A stretch of DNA of 64,000 nucleotides from positions 12,338,001-12,402,000 of the forward strand of contig OX579642.1 of the NCBI GenBank assembly GCA_951230915.1, read 5' to 3'. This stretch comes from Antitrichia curtipendula (lineage: Eukaryota > Streptophyta > Bryopsida > Hypnales > Leucodontaceae). Below the pieces are notes generated by a model. That model was not told the DNA's origin. It did not search any database and saw nothing but the letters and a program-made list of their open reading frames with translations. The number at the start of each line of letters is the position of its first letter. Within the stretch, counting starts at the first letter, position 1. Made by a program: the position numbers and the translations under genes. Shown piece after piece: positions 47,201-58,768 of this stretch.

Positions 47201-49904
47201 AGAGCAAAGGGAGAAGTTCTGGGACGTGAAAGCGCGGAATCTTCCTAGTCACGGCGCACTCATGAATCTCCTCATCGCTCATGTTTTTTGCTTTGTAATT
47301 GAGCCAGTTCGCAACACTGGCAAAAAATTGCTGCAACCAGAAATTCAACAAGACAAGTCACTAGTGCTGGACGGCTGGATATCATCAGCATCATATTAGG
47401 TTCAAATCTCAAACATATCAAAAAAGGTAAGTGAATGCCCAGTCAGGATCTACGACCCCATAATACTATAATCCTCAATTCAAAGCAGCTTTGATATCAA
47501 GCGTGAGCATTGATATTTTCTTCAAGGAATAAATCTCATGAGCTTGCAGTTCCCGTGTCAAGCTCAGAGGACGAGACGCTCACCTCTCTGACAGCAGTGT
47601 TATGGTCGAATGCCAAGGACTTGGTTCCGGGCGCTAAGTCCTGAGCAACTGAAGTTCCAGTAAGGCCGCAGCGTACCATGGCATCAATTGCTTGGAAGAC
47701 GGCAATCCTCACCTGCAGACAAACAGACCGGGGATGTCACCAATCTAAACACAAATAGTAGAGAATCTAGGTTTAAAACACATATACAATATGCCCACAT
47801 TTGCTCCATTGAACTTTCCAGACTAGTTTTGTTGCACTTGACTGTCTTTTCTCCAAAAGAGTCACCAAAAATTGAAATACCGAAAATGTCAGAAATCAGG
47901 AAAGTAATAGCGACAATGAAACTTCAGTTTCATTTCACAAAGGTTATAAAATAGTACTCGAGAGTGAGAGTGACTGAGGGATGGCACGAGAGCTTTGAGG
48001 ATAGTCCCGGTCTTGTTCCCAAACACATCCGAATCGCGGTTAGCCATTGTGACAAGAACGCTGCAAACGCTCTTCTGGACCTCGTGAAAATGATCATGAA
48101 GGGTCACGGTCACGATCTGAAACATCGTCAGGGTAGAAGCATGAGCACACCTTACAGGTCACCGACTTGCGCATGAGTTTATTGCTCTACAAATATGCAT
48201 GGAAACCTGAGGAAAGTATCACATCAGTAAGGGACACGCTAAGCTCTTAAGTCAAATGAGATATGGATATGAGTACATACTTTAAGACTACAGTGGATCG
48301 AGGAGATTCAAACCAAGTGAAGAGGCTCAATGATAGTTTGAAGTGTCGTAAGCTCGCACTGCGGGAGCAGAACGTCATTCAACAAGGAAAATAGCAGCAA
48401 GCGTATCTCCTCGGATTCTTCGAGTACCGGTAACTGTCCTGCATTATTACAGCATAGTTCTGTCACTTCTCAATGACAGCAAAATTCGCTTAGAAGCGTT
48501 TTCGGTTCTTAATTATAGCTACAAATCCTGCAGAAAGGACTGCTTCGCAAAGATTTTTCAAATTTGAATGTTACCCATCCTTTCGGACATAACTCGAACA
48601 ATTTCCTTCAAGGTGCAGTCCACCTGCAACAAACCAGCAACGCCCATGAATTAAGCTAAGACGATGCACGCATAATTGACCCTTAAAAGAGTCAAGCATG
48701 CAAGTACTGGATATGACCTATTCGATTGATCACGATGCGGTCAGATGGGGTCAAAATTTATATCACCAGAATCAGAGAAGAACATTGCTTGTGCTGGTCA
48801 AAAGAACAATTATACTTGAACCAGAAAAGATATCCACATGACCAACTCAAAAATGCTAAGAAAACATGAGGCCCCTGTACGGCGTCTTGGTCCTTCAGGA
48901 GTTTAGTATTTTAAGGATATCCAGAGACATAACAGTGCTCATAATTCTGACCACTAAATGACTTCGTAAAAAGAGAATCACCTACAGATATGGCAACTCG
49001 GCAGCCAGGAATGGAAACATGCGATCAATTTCATAAGATGTGCACAAAATCAGACTTTACTATATCAGCACACGATCGAGTCTGTTGATTAGTTACCTCG
49101 GTGAGTGATTGGGCCACCCCCCTAATTAACTGGATAGCGAGCTCCCGGCATTTTTCTGTAGGATCACTAACACAACGCAGCACTTTCTCAAGAATTACTT
49201 CATCCCAAGCTGCCTGGAACCCATAATCAACCAACAAACTTTGGTCAACCCCAAAATCAGAAGTCAGAAACTTTGGAAACTTTGTGGAATCAGAGCTGAA
49301 TTCTTGCCTGCGTGAATAACCAAACCTGAAGAACGTCCATTGGAGGCAACGACCCGGCTCCGTCATCTTCCAGCAAACACACATGAAGTTTCTCTATAGC
49401 AATTCTTCGAGACTTCTGCTCTTCAGCTGACAAGCAATTCAAGGACCTCTGAATGGTCTGCAACATATAGCACCATACATACACGACAATCTAGTGTCAA
49501 CTTCTATACCATCGTCAAAATATCTGTTCTCTACAGCGAAAAGCAAATGATCGAAGAATCCAAACCAAACGCTCAAACAATTATCCTCTCTCCCCAAATT
49601 CATCGACCACACGGGGCTACACGTTCACATTTAGAAAAGCGCAACACATAAAAATCTGCCTCGCAAATATTAATAGGTTTCTTACACTTCACCATTTTAA
49701 CAAAAATTAATAGGTTCCATTTGCAGAATACAAAATCGTCGAAACGCCATAGCTCCATCGATGGCTTGTCAGCAGCGAAATTTCACAGATGAACTTCAAT
49801 GTGCCAAAAAACTGGAGGTCATTTCATACCTGAAGAAATGCCGACACCACCTCCGTCTTCGTCACTTCTCGTGGATAGCCCAGTTCATCAAGAAACTCCG
49901 CCAT
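44278..49904 (-). CDS. DNAAF5: Dynein axonemal assembly factor 5-like HEAT-repeat protein (3' end unresolved)
   Basis: Exons in coding order: 49904-49830, 49457-49326, 49213-49097, 48623-48575, 48438-48314, 48116-47958, 47712-47584, 47330-46371, 46180-46082, 45657-45503, 45358-45220 (713 aa, all phases agree). An exon from 44916 then runs toward the assembly gap, and one from 44499 to about 44278 lies beyond it. HEAT-type helices recur throughout, e.g. HDHFHEVQK, VRIAVFQAIDAM, RPGAGCRLMTEAFLKPM, RLTAARLLHTLL, VTVGLLLDAVGDDD. Order and spacing match DNAAF5 (HEATR2), a cytoplasmic factor that helps preassemble outer and inner dynein arms for motile cilia. Exon 8 (320 aa) carries about 190 extra acidic/serine-rich residues relative to the animal protein. 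The C-terminal third expected from the family was not found. Head to head with the 174-aa gene. Confidence 0.85.
44541..44740. other. Assembly gap, 200 N
   Basis: Exactly 200 undefined bases. The size is probably a placeholder. It lies within the DNAAF5-like gene between two coding segments, so at least part of an exon or an intron is missing. Confidence 1.
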
Positions 49905-50942
49905 TTTCACTCTTAATATGCACCGCTCAGCACCAATAACACACACAAACACACCCCTCAAAACCTAAGTCATCAACAAACAACCATCATTGCAAAAGAG
50001 ATCAACAGTGACTTATGCGAAAAACGATGCTGCCACTCATACTAACCCATCCCATCCCATTCCATGCAAGCCTGGCGGTTACAATACAACCCTAAAAGCC
50101 TTGCCCAGCAGTAACTTATGTTACGTTCGCACACTTTCGGGAGATATTTTTGATCTGAACTTTGCCAACTAAGCATCTACTCTAAGTAGTCGCATGCCTC
50201 ATCTGCTCTTGCAGCTCCTCACAACCGTGAGATGGTCCGATTAGCGGCGAGGATGAACCAAGCAGATTCTATGGACCCCGCCAACCCTTCCACGCGGCAG
50301 GAAGTGATGATAAAATATCCAATAAGTCGTCCCATTCCACCAATCTTATCTTCTTCCTCTTCTTCTTCTTTGCTCAGCCCCATCGGGTTGGTCCTGCGTC
50401 TTCTGCCCTTGCAATCGTACTCTGCTCGGAGATGCTGTTCCTGTGAAGCTTTTGTTTGTGTTTTCGTTGTCTCCTTTCCCTTTCCTTTCTGGCAGCACCG
50501 TCGGTAGGCGATCACTCGGGCAAGGCGTTGTGGTGAAGAGGGCACCTTCGTCGATCGATTGGTCATAGCTTAGCGAGGTTAGTCCTGGAGACACTTTTCA
50601 TACTGTGTTACTCGCTCTTGGGTAGGACTCCGCCAGCTTTTTTTGCTGTTGGATCTGTTTCAAGGTGGGTCGTGGTGGGGTCGCATAAACTCTTTCTTTT
50701 ATTGCTTGATGGTGTTGAGTACTAACTAGTTACAATTTAGTGTGTTCTCTGCAAGTCGATGGTAAGTAAAGTATGATTTCTGCCATTTTTTTCTTTGCTG
50801 GTGCGCGTGACATTTGAAAAGTACAGTAGTGAATCAAGTGCGCCACAGTAAGAGGGCATCTACTGTAGAGCAATCGATCGAAGGACGCACACCAATCGAT
50901 TTGCGTTAGCTTCACAAGAGCATCTTTCTGCTGGTTCGCAGG
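49905..50942. promoter_or_regulatory. Shared upstream region of DNAAF5-like (-) and MEE59-like (+) genes
   Basis: About 1 kb between divergent start codons. It contains a CT-rich segment (about 50345-50500, TCTTCTTCC and CCTTTCC runs) likely to be the leader of the + gene. A splice acceptor-like CTGGTTCGCAG directly before the + start codon suggests an intron in its 5' UTR. Core promoter elements were not identified. Confidence 0.45.
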
Positions 50943-51467
50943 ATGGTGGGGGCCAACAAGCCGAACCGCAGCGAGGAGCAGTCCGGCACGCAGGAAGAGC
51001 AACTGCAGCATGCGCAGCAAGTGCGCGCTTACTTAGACGCCAACGCCCCTCGGCGACAGCTGAAACCCGCCCGAAGCGACGCTGCGGAAGTCCTTTCCGA
51101 CGCCATTGGCATCGCCGAGGCGACCTTGGACCCCCCGGAGCGGACCAAGTACTTGCAGCTGCTGGCCACGGGCGTGCCGCTGGAGACGCGGGGCTCGGGC
51201 GACGTGAGCGAAGACTTCACTGAGAGCGAGTACTACCAGTACATGGCGGCCATCGACAAGGCGCATCACACCACGGGCACGGGATTCATCAAGGTGGACA
51301 AAGCTCCGGAAGGCTTCCATCTCTCAGATGCCAACGCGGACGCAGTGCACTCCCACTCCCACCCGCCGCACCCGCGATGCAACCCTGCCACGAACGACTG
51401 GGAGCCTGCGACCAACAGCAGCTTCGTCATCTCCACCAAGCCATCGCGGAGTGAGTCCACTGTGTAA
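50943..51467 (+). CDS. Small plant-conserved protein, MEE59-like, 174 aa
   Basis: One uninterrupted frame starting at the ATG that follows a probable 5' UTR intron acceptor. The GC content is much higher than the surroundings and the codon pattern is GC-rich at third positions. There is no signal peptide or membrane segment. The N-terminal half is Gln/Glu/Ala-rich and helical (EEQLQHAQQVRAYLDAN). The second half carries SEYYQYMAAIDKAHHTTGTG, then FIKV, a His-rich stretch (HSHSHPPHPRC) and NPATNDWEPA. The HHTTGTGFIK and NPATNDW boxes recall the plant family named after Arabidopsis MEE59 (maternal effect embryo arrest 59), whose biochemical function is not known to me. That assignment rests on memory of the motifs and is moderate. 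Confidence 0.75.
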   Translation: MVGANKPNRSEEQSGTQEEQLQHAQQVRAYLDANAPRRQLKPARSDAAEVLSDAIGIAEATLDPPERTKYLQLLATGVPLETRGSGDVSEDFTESEYYQYMAAIDKAHHTTGTGFIKVDKAPEGFHLSDANADAVHSHSHPPHPRCNPATNDWEPATNSSFVISTKPSRSESTV

Positions 51468-52809
51468 GGGCCACTTCTCCGTAATTGGGCAGTCTCCTGT
51501 TGTAGATTGCGACTCTGCACGCACTCAGGGATTGGACATCGGTCTACGTGTGCTTATCAGCCTGGTCTGTAATTATTATGTGGTGAGAATACATACGCCA
51601 TTTATTTACTCCAAAAGAAAGTTTGCACATAGCGTACTCTAGTCCAATGGTAGCGGACACTAAGTAAAATAGGTGAATCAGCAAAATGGAACCCACGGAC
51701 GATTCACTCACCAAGTAAGTCGATCAAGCCATTTCTTGGTCAAATGATCTCACCACTGCTAGAAGCAGGAAAGGCCGGCCAACGCGAAAGAGTATCTACC
51801 TCAACGGTCGTAATCTAATGTGCCAGGCAGTGCAGTGCATGAGATTAGTGGAATGGAATCCGAGATTCTTTTGTCCCATCAACCACCGGAGTTAGTCCCA
51901 CACCTTTTTTCGGCCAACTGACTTCTACGCTTCTAGCAGCAGGACCGACCTGTTCACGCAGAAGATAATTTAGATTTAGCGGTCTGGTGTTAAGTAGGGC
52001 GGGCTTGTCCACTGGCAAGCCTTTGAGCTGCTTTTTTCAGATCCTTGAGGAACATGTTGTATAAACTGGACATCCGCCCTGTGACCGTCCGCAGGATTCA
52101 CTTCGTAGCTGCTGTCCACTGTCGCCTTCCCTTCCTTAGCGGCTCGAAACTGCACTGAAAATAATCTCATCACGCATCTGCAAGCAGGGAACAGATCGAG
52201 AATAACCCGAATTTCTCCACTTGTGACCTGACCGGCGCTTTGGGAATACGGTCCCGAAGCAATCCTCTACTACATTTCACGAACAGCACAGAAAGTGAGT
52301 GCAAGCAGATGTTGTGATACCACCTTGTTGCTTAGATTCCAAATATCTGATTTGTAGGCCGCATTGAGTGGAGCTTCTGCAAGCTGAAGTAGACACGAAA
52401 CTTCGATACAGCTTCACGGGAACTTTCGTTTCGTTTGTTGACTAGTTTGCAAAGCTTTGTCAAAGGTGGCGACGTGCCGACATTTTATTCTGAGTTGCCA
52501 GATTCCTGGTGAGTCTGCAGAGCTCGATGGACGGAGTGTAGATTTCTCGCGCATCAGCTGGCTGAGCAGTTCACTACGTAAATTACACTACTATTGTGGT
52601 GCACTGTACAAGCTTGTCACCTACCATGAAAAGAAAGCACAATACCGTAATATAAACGCGTGTGGAGGCAAAGCTTCCGTGTATACTATACAGTGCATGC
52701 TCTCGACTCTTTACTCATACGGTAATGTTTCAAGTCACAAATAAAACCCGCTTCAAGAGCCAGAGAATACTTTGCAACTCCTGATGGGAGGCGAGTAACA
52801 CAACGGTAC
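51468..52809. other. Intergenic region between convergent genes
   Basis: The stop codons of the + gene (51467) and the - gene (52810) face each other, so both 3' UTRs lie here. No further exon, RNA gene or repeat was recognised. Confidence 0.4.
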
Positions 52810-55800
52810 CTATTTGGGCCTCCGAGTTTGCGTTTGCTTTGCAGCACTAATTTCCTGATTCGCTCTCTCACGCTCACCAGGTAGCAAGTTGTAGAAAAGC
52901 TGTCCGGTTCTAGCTTCCCACTACAAACAGGAGAACAACGTCATTCGGGAAGGGATTCTTTGACCACACGCCCAATCACTTCCAAGCAAAGCAAGATATT
53001 CACGAGCATTATGAAGTCAAGCCCACAATGTCTTATTTCCCGGACTCTTCTTAGCAACGCATTCCAGAACCGTAGTTGTAAGTTAGGGAGTCCATTAATT
53101 ACCTCTCTAATGTCTTTGACAGAATGAATTCTGGGCTCATATGTCGGCTTCGGTCGAAACTTGCGATTATGCTGCACAGCCGAAAAAATGCAAACTTTAA
53201 GATCCTTAAGTACAGAAAGTTGGAAACCATATTTACAGAATCCACCACTACTGATGCAAATAATAAGAGAATCAAACCGTAGGAATTATGTAGAGCTTGG
53301 ATAATTAAAGGCCCTTCGGAGAGACATACCTCTGCTAATAGGGCTGCTAAATCAGCTTCTCCGTTTCCAATTTTAGTGCCGTTCTTGCCGCCCAGCTTGA
53401 TAGCAGCAGCCCCATTGTCAAATGCAGGTTTGCTTACCTGCTTGGCGGCAGCAACCGCAGAGAATACAGGCATGCTTGATCGCAAGATCGACTGCCTGGT
53501 AATCATTTTAGCAGGAGCATTCTGTTACAGAGAAAAAGAGCAGATTTGAGTTACACATCCAACCCATGGTAATGTAAGTGCCAACCTCCAATTTGTCCCA
53601 ACCAATGCAGTTGCAAACCAATTTCAAGAAACAAAAAACAAGGAAAATACGAAGAACTCGTCGTACATTCCACGAGAAATTCATACCGTAACTGTTGTGT
53701 CCGTCTTTTTCCGAAATCCGTTATCTAACCCTCCTGCACTTTTCTTTGCAGCAGATGCAGCTGCTCTACTAGAATCTGCTCGATTAATCTCTACAACGCT
53801 ATTACCACTTGGTTCTAGAATGGCTCCTCCGTTTGCTCCCATGGCAGCTCGCGCATGAGCCGCAAATGTCAAACTCGGCATGCTCATCCTTGTCACGGTC
53901 TGCCGATTCTTTCTAGGGGACCCTGTTGATGGCTCTGTCAAGCGAGAATATCAGCATGCGAGATGGAAGGTGGAAAATTCAAACTACTTGTCCAATCAGT
54001 CACAAAATATTTCAAGCAAACTGCTGGAACAGAGACTGCCAAAGCTACAACACAATAGTTGTTGAATCTCAAAGTTGAAAACATCTGTGTTCCGGATGCA
54101 ATTCGCTGAAGACAATCTATATACAAGTGGTAATACTAGCAGCTCACAGTGAGGACATCGGACAAGAGGGTTCGTTAACAACAATTTCAAGGAATTATTA
54201 ACAAAGCATGCGAGGAATCCAGTTAGTACCTGGTTTGAGCTTCGTCGTCTTGGCTAAGGAATGTAGACTAGTGTTCTCTTTCCCTCCTTTGGAGAGGCGA
54301 CTAACTTTATCGGGTTTCTCAGCCAGGCCGCTCAGACGGGACACTGAAGATGCTTTTGATCCCTTTTTTTGCTGAACGAGATTGCTTCGATTTGAGGTGG
54401 AAGCTTTACTGTCCGTCTCCCTGTCCGGTGTATGATCAAAGGACACTGACCGCCTATATAATTTCTTTGCAGAACTCGGTGCTGCGACAATTCTGGGTGA
54501 GCATACTTGCAGCTCCTTAACCGAGTTCAATGCTTCGCTTCTGTCGGCAAAACTATGTGCTCTGAGGTCAAAGGTCCGAACTACCTCCAGCAGGGCAACA
54601 CCAGGTAACTTCTTCTCCTCCGATTCAGTCTTTGCATCCAATATTGATGGTATATCAACCACAGTTCCATTAGGCTTAAATGAACTGCAATCTCCTTTCT
54701 CATCAGAAACTGGAGGAACATCATGCTTAGAACTGAAGTCTTCGACCGTAGAGTATTCACTGACTTTCACCCGTAATGCAGAACCCCAGCTCTTTCTCAT
54801 TTTGCGTATGTCATCAAATGCCTGCACGGAAGAATTGACGCCTAACTTAATTGCCAGCCCGGTTCCGGTACTGGTATCACCTGAAGAAATCCTGCCAGAT
54901 TGGCAATTTTGGATTGAAAGCCCGTCCTCATTCCTGAGGGAAGCTGTCTCTTTCCTCGTGTCTCTTTCACAGGCACTGAGTGCTGGTAGTACGGCAGCCT
55001 CCAGTTGCACACTTTGACGAAGTCTAGATTTTGGACGTGTCGCTGCACAATAGGATAACGTATATCAATGATAATTCAAGCATACATACCTAGCTCTACT
55101 GCTAAACAGAGGTTGAGATAACACTTAGATAAATTGCAGCCCACTAGCCCCTCTGCCGTCACAATGAACAATACAAATGCTTATTACCTGCTCCTTGGGT
55201 TTTTTCGTTAGGATCGTCTACGGAGTCGTCAATTTTCACTCGAAGTGCTGACCCCAGGCTTTTACGAAGCCTGCTAGTATCCTTCAGTTTGGAAAGAAAT
55301 GCATCCTGCCAAGGTACTCTACTTTGAGATGGTTTATCCTCGTCTTCAGCTGACTGACCCGCTGATGGTGACGTACACGACGCAGGCATATCAGCTGCTG
55401 TACTCATTTGATCTTGAGCAAATTGATTCTCAAACATGTTCACTCTGACATTGAAGCTCCCGAGGACCCCAGGCCCGTCATTTCCAACTACATAGTCATC
55501 AGAAGATAAAAACCTCCGGGTGGATAGAAAATTTTCAGGTGATTTACAATGGACAGGGGAAGCAATACGTGGGAAATCAGCTCCAAACGTATCATTGTAA
55601 CCTGCTCTGGGACTCTCGTCTTCTTTAGCGGTACCTTTCGGCTTCCCTATAATTGCGGCGCCATCAAAAGCAAGCTTTGCTTTCGAGGAGCCCCGGTTTT
55701 TCTTCCTCTCGAGATTTGGAGTTCTGACGCTTGAATTCGAGTCTTTCACATCAGCAGCATGACCACCGGCGATCTCGGTAAGAGGTACCTCGTGGTGTCT

Positions 55801-56430
55801 GCAGATAGGTTACACATTTAAATACACAGAGCACGTGTAGAAATAGATTCGGGAATGTGATGCAAGACATACTCAGAAACAAAGAGGCAAGAGTTAACTT
55901 ACGAATGGCTGCGGTAGAACCACGGGTCGTCTCTGCAAAAACACACATGAACAAGATAATGATAAGTTCAAAAATGAAAAGGGCAACCTCACTCGATATC
56001 CAGTGACATCTTCTAGAAAAAAAATAAAAAAAATAAACCTCTGTATGCAAAGCTTTTCGGGTAGGGACAGAATCATTTCTGCTAACCTATTCATAGAGTG
56101 AACTAAAATCGAGGACTAGTAGTAATCAAGAGATTGCCGTGAAATCCTTACGACATTAGAAAATGGAACAATCGAATTCTTCTAAAGAAACAGGTAGTTT
56201 CCTTTCACATCCTATTTCACTCCCTTCTGATGCTAACTACAAGGGATGAGAATAAAACCCGTCCATTCTGTACAGCTGCATGGGTTCATATTCCAAAGTT
56301 ATGCAAGTGGTACGACAAAAACATGATAGTGTTCAGACCACGAAGAGCTTTACCCGATTGTTCCCGCTTTCGCTAACGCTTCTTCGGCCTTCAAGTCTGC
56401 CCATTGTGGAGCATCAATCTCATCCTGCAT
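52810..56430 (-). CDS. Plant protein of unknown function with EIDAPxW N-terminus, 8 exons, 716 aa
   Basis: Exons in coding order: 56430-56354, 55932-55903, 55798-55188, 55042-54230, 53934-53687, 53521-53330, 53171-53103, 52920-52810; GT-AG, phases consistent, 2151 nt. The ends are the conserved-looking parts: MQDEIDAPQWADLKAEEALA, then DDPWFYRSHSHHEVPLTEIA (about 27-46), and a basic C-terminal region (about 658-716) with RKFRPKPTYEPRIHSVKDIR and WEARTGQLFYNLLPGERERA. The middle is disordered, Ser/Lys-rich, and contains a duplicated motif, RKSLGSALRVKI near 225 and RKSWGSALRVKV near 290, and two RxSMPxF segments. I know similar ends from uncharacterised land-plant proteins. The charged, disordered build suggests a scaffold or cytoskeleton/nucleus-associated protein, but no enzyme or named domain is visible. 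The start could lie in an upstream exon, because GCAATGCAG before GATGAG also resembles an acceptor. Confidence 0.8.
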
Positions 56431-58768
56431 TGCAAATATCATTGCTAATTAGCACGGAGAAATATCAGCTCCAAAATTGGTAAGTAACCAGAATCAGTAT
56501 GCACGAATAATACGACCTTCCGATACTTGAATATACTGAATATTCCACACCTGCAAAAACAATGAATTGCGTGTCGGGCTGTAAGAACGCACCAGAAAAG
56601 CCCAATGCTTATCGTTCTTGGCAGCAGTGGAGGCAGGGGACAGTGACAAAGATACAAGCAAAGCCTGCCTGTGCATGATGCACGATCTTCAAGATACTCG
56701 CAGCAGTATATTACGAAGGCATAGTCAAAGTCGTTCCATCAAGCCACATTGCAGCAAACTCCGGTGCAAAATTCCATGTCCTTCGTATCCACTAAACTAG
56801 TAGCAGACGGGACCCTTCACCCAATCGAATTCTTCGACTCTGTACAGAGAATGAAGATCGCAAGTGATTCCTCTGCCACAAGTTCGAAATATCCTCGCCT
56901 TTCCACCACTTCAATAACAATAGTGCGACAAAGCTCCAAGTGAAGATAGAACTCCAGCGGTAGTCTCGTTGTCACAGAAAAAAAGGAAAGAATGGCAAGG
57001 TATAAGATCCATTCCAAATTTCCTCCGTCTACATCAATTTCAAAGTCCGTCGCCTGGATAACGTCTTCACAAGGTAATACAACACCACGATAAGGACACA
57101 GAGGAGAGTCTCCACTCAACCTACAAATTGCACTCGATTCGCAAGAGCCTCATCATTCACAGACAGACTTTCTACACACCAGATCGTTCGTTCGGGGTTC
57201 GAAGACTCCCGACTCCAAAAGATCTGCACACAATCAAACTCTGACGTCGGCAACGTCACTTGGGTACCTCCGCCACGATCTCATCCCATCGCTAACTGGC
57301 ACCAACAATCGAAACCAGGTTTGGCCGAAGAGCTGAATCTCAACACAACGTAGCGGCCACTCCTGCACAATCCGCGCTATCCCTGAAACCTCGGGAAGCG
57401 GACCCACAAACGGTAAACTGAGCTGTACCGTGGCCCGGCAATAAACACAACCATCGGTACACTGCACGAACCTTCACCATTTCACACGCGACAACATCCA
57501 AGCACCAGAAGCAAACTGGGCACTTGCTCGCAGGGGTAACTTATACCGGCAGCCCGTACGACGAGGTCTCTCTTTGAAAAACTGGCAACCATCACACACG
57601 CTCGGCGTGGGCTGCCAATGTAATGTCCATTCCAAGACGTGGCTCCCCCGATTCAAATTCTTCATCCATCCCTGTGGATGAAACCCGTCGGGGAAAGCGG
57701 CTACCTGAACCCAGTTCTCGAACTTGAATAGTGGATGAGTTTGAAATTAGTGATGTACGAACTGCACCCTCAATATGAAGACACCTTCATGAATGCCACT
57801 CAGCCAGTCCAGATCCATCACTTCAACGGCATTAAAATTTCTATTGTCTAATCATCACCACATTGCGCGGTGCTATAAACGAGATGAGTGGTTCCGGAAG
57901 AAGTCAAGGCATTGAACTGGCCGTCTCCAGCGAGTGACACCGAGGATCAACAACGGCCAGAAGTCCACTTCAGCATCCCGATGGACCCTCGAATCGTTCG
58001 TCCTGAAATTCTTGAGCACAACTCGTCTCATACCAACGCTCCATTTCTTTACTTCTATTAAAGCCACATGTAGAGTAGTACGGAGCCAGCCAGAGTTCAT
58101 ATCTGCACAGTACTAATAGTGTGTTTGCAGCAGAAGCGTCATGATTTGGGTGGTCGTTGGAACCTGACTCTTACAAGTCCATTTCAGTACTCTCTAGATG
58201 GTACAGCTCTCAAGATTGTACGGTTACATCTGTGCTTTTGGTGATTGTATCGTTCCAGCAGGAAGTTTGAACTTTTCTGACCCGGGACCACCTCTGGCAA
58301 CATCTAATACTCACATCCTCAATTGCAGCTCCGTTTCGGATAACTCACGCCTGCAGATTCTGTCTGTAAATGTGTTGACATTCAAAAGTAACGCTGAAAT
58401 AGATCATGACAGTGCACTACTCTGCGAGGGGAGTTGATTCTCCACACTCCTACTGACAAAACCGATCATGAGATCAGCTTCTGACTGGCAATGTCGCCAC
58501 ACTAGTCTCGCATCCACAACACCACAAAGACTGGAAGGGAAACAGCACCTGTTACTGAAACAACACCATAAAACTGACGGTGGAAGAAAGAAACCTAGAT
58601 CTAACCTCGGAACAATAGAACAAGTCGCGAGAATGGAGCAGCACTCATCACCACGTAAATATCCTAGTAATTATACATGCACGAATTCGCAACACGTCGT
58701 GAGAATTTGCTATACTCGGAGTCTACCACCCAAGCTGTACAAAGAAAAGAGAGGCGATGGTGGTTTGT
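56431..58768. other. Upstream region of the 716-aa gene and 3' region of the kinase gene
   Basis: This 2.3 kb has moderate GC and probably holds the promoter/leader of the minus-strand 716-aa gene (part nearest 56431, perhaps with a 5' UTR intron) and the 3' UTR of the kinase gene (part nearest 58768). Minus-strand frames at 57234-57467 and 57873-58100 have no recognisable motif. No gene called. Confidence 0.35.

Noticed and set aside
48130..48187. Extra DNAAF5 exon containing an LMRKSV segment
   Set aside because: Direct joining of the exons at 48314 and 48116 keeps phase and gives the helix spacing of the animal protein; the extra exon needs a different donor or runs into a stop.
57234..57467. 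77-codon minus-strand frame upstream of the 716-aa gene
   Set aside because: No motif; probably leader or promoter sequence.
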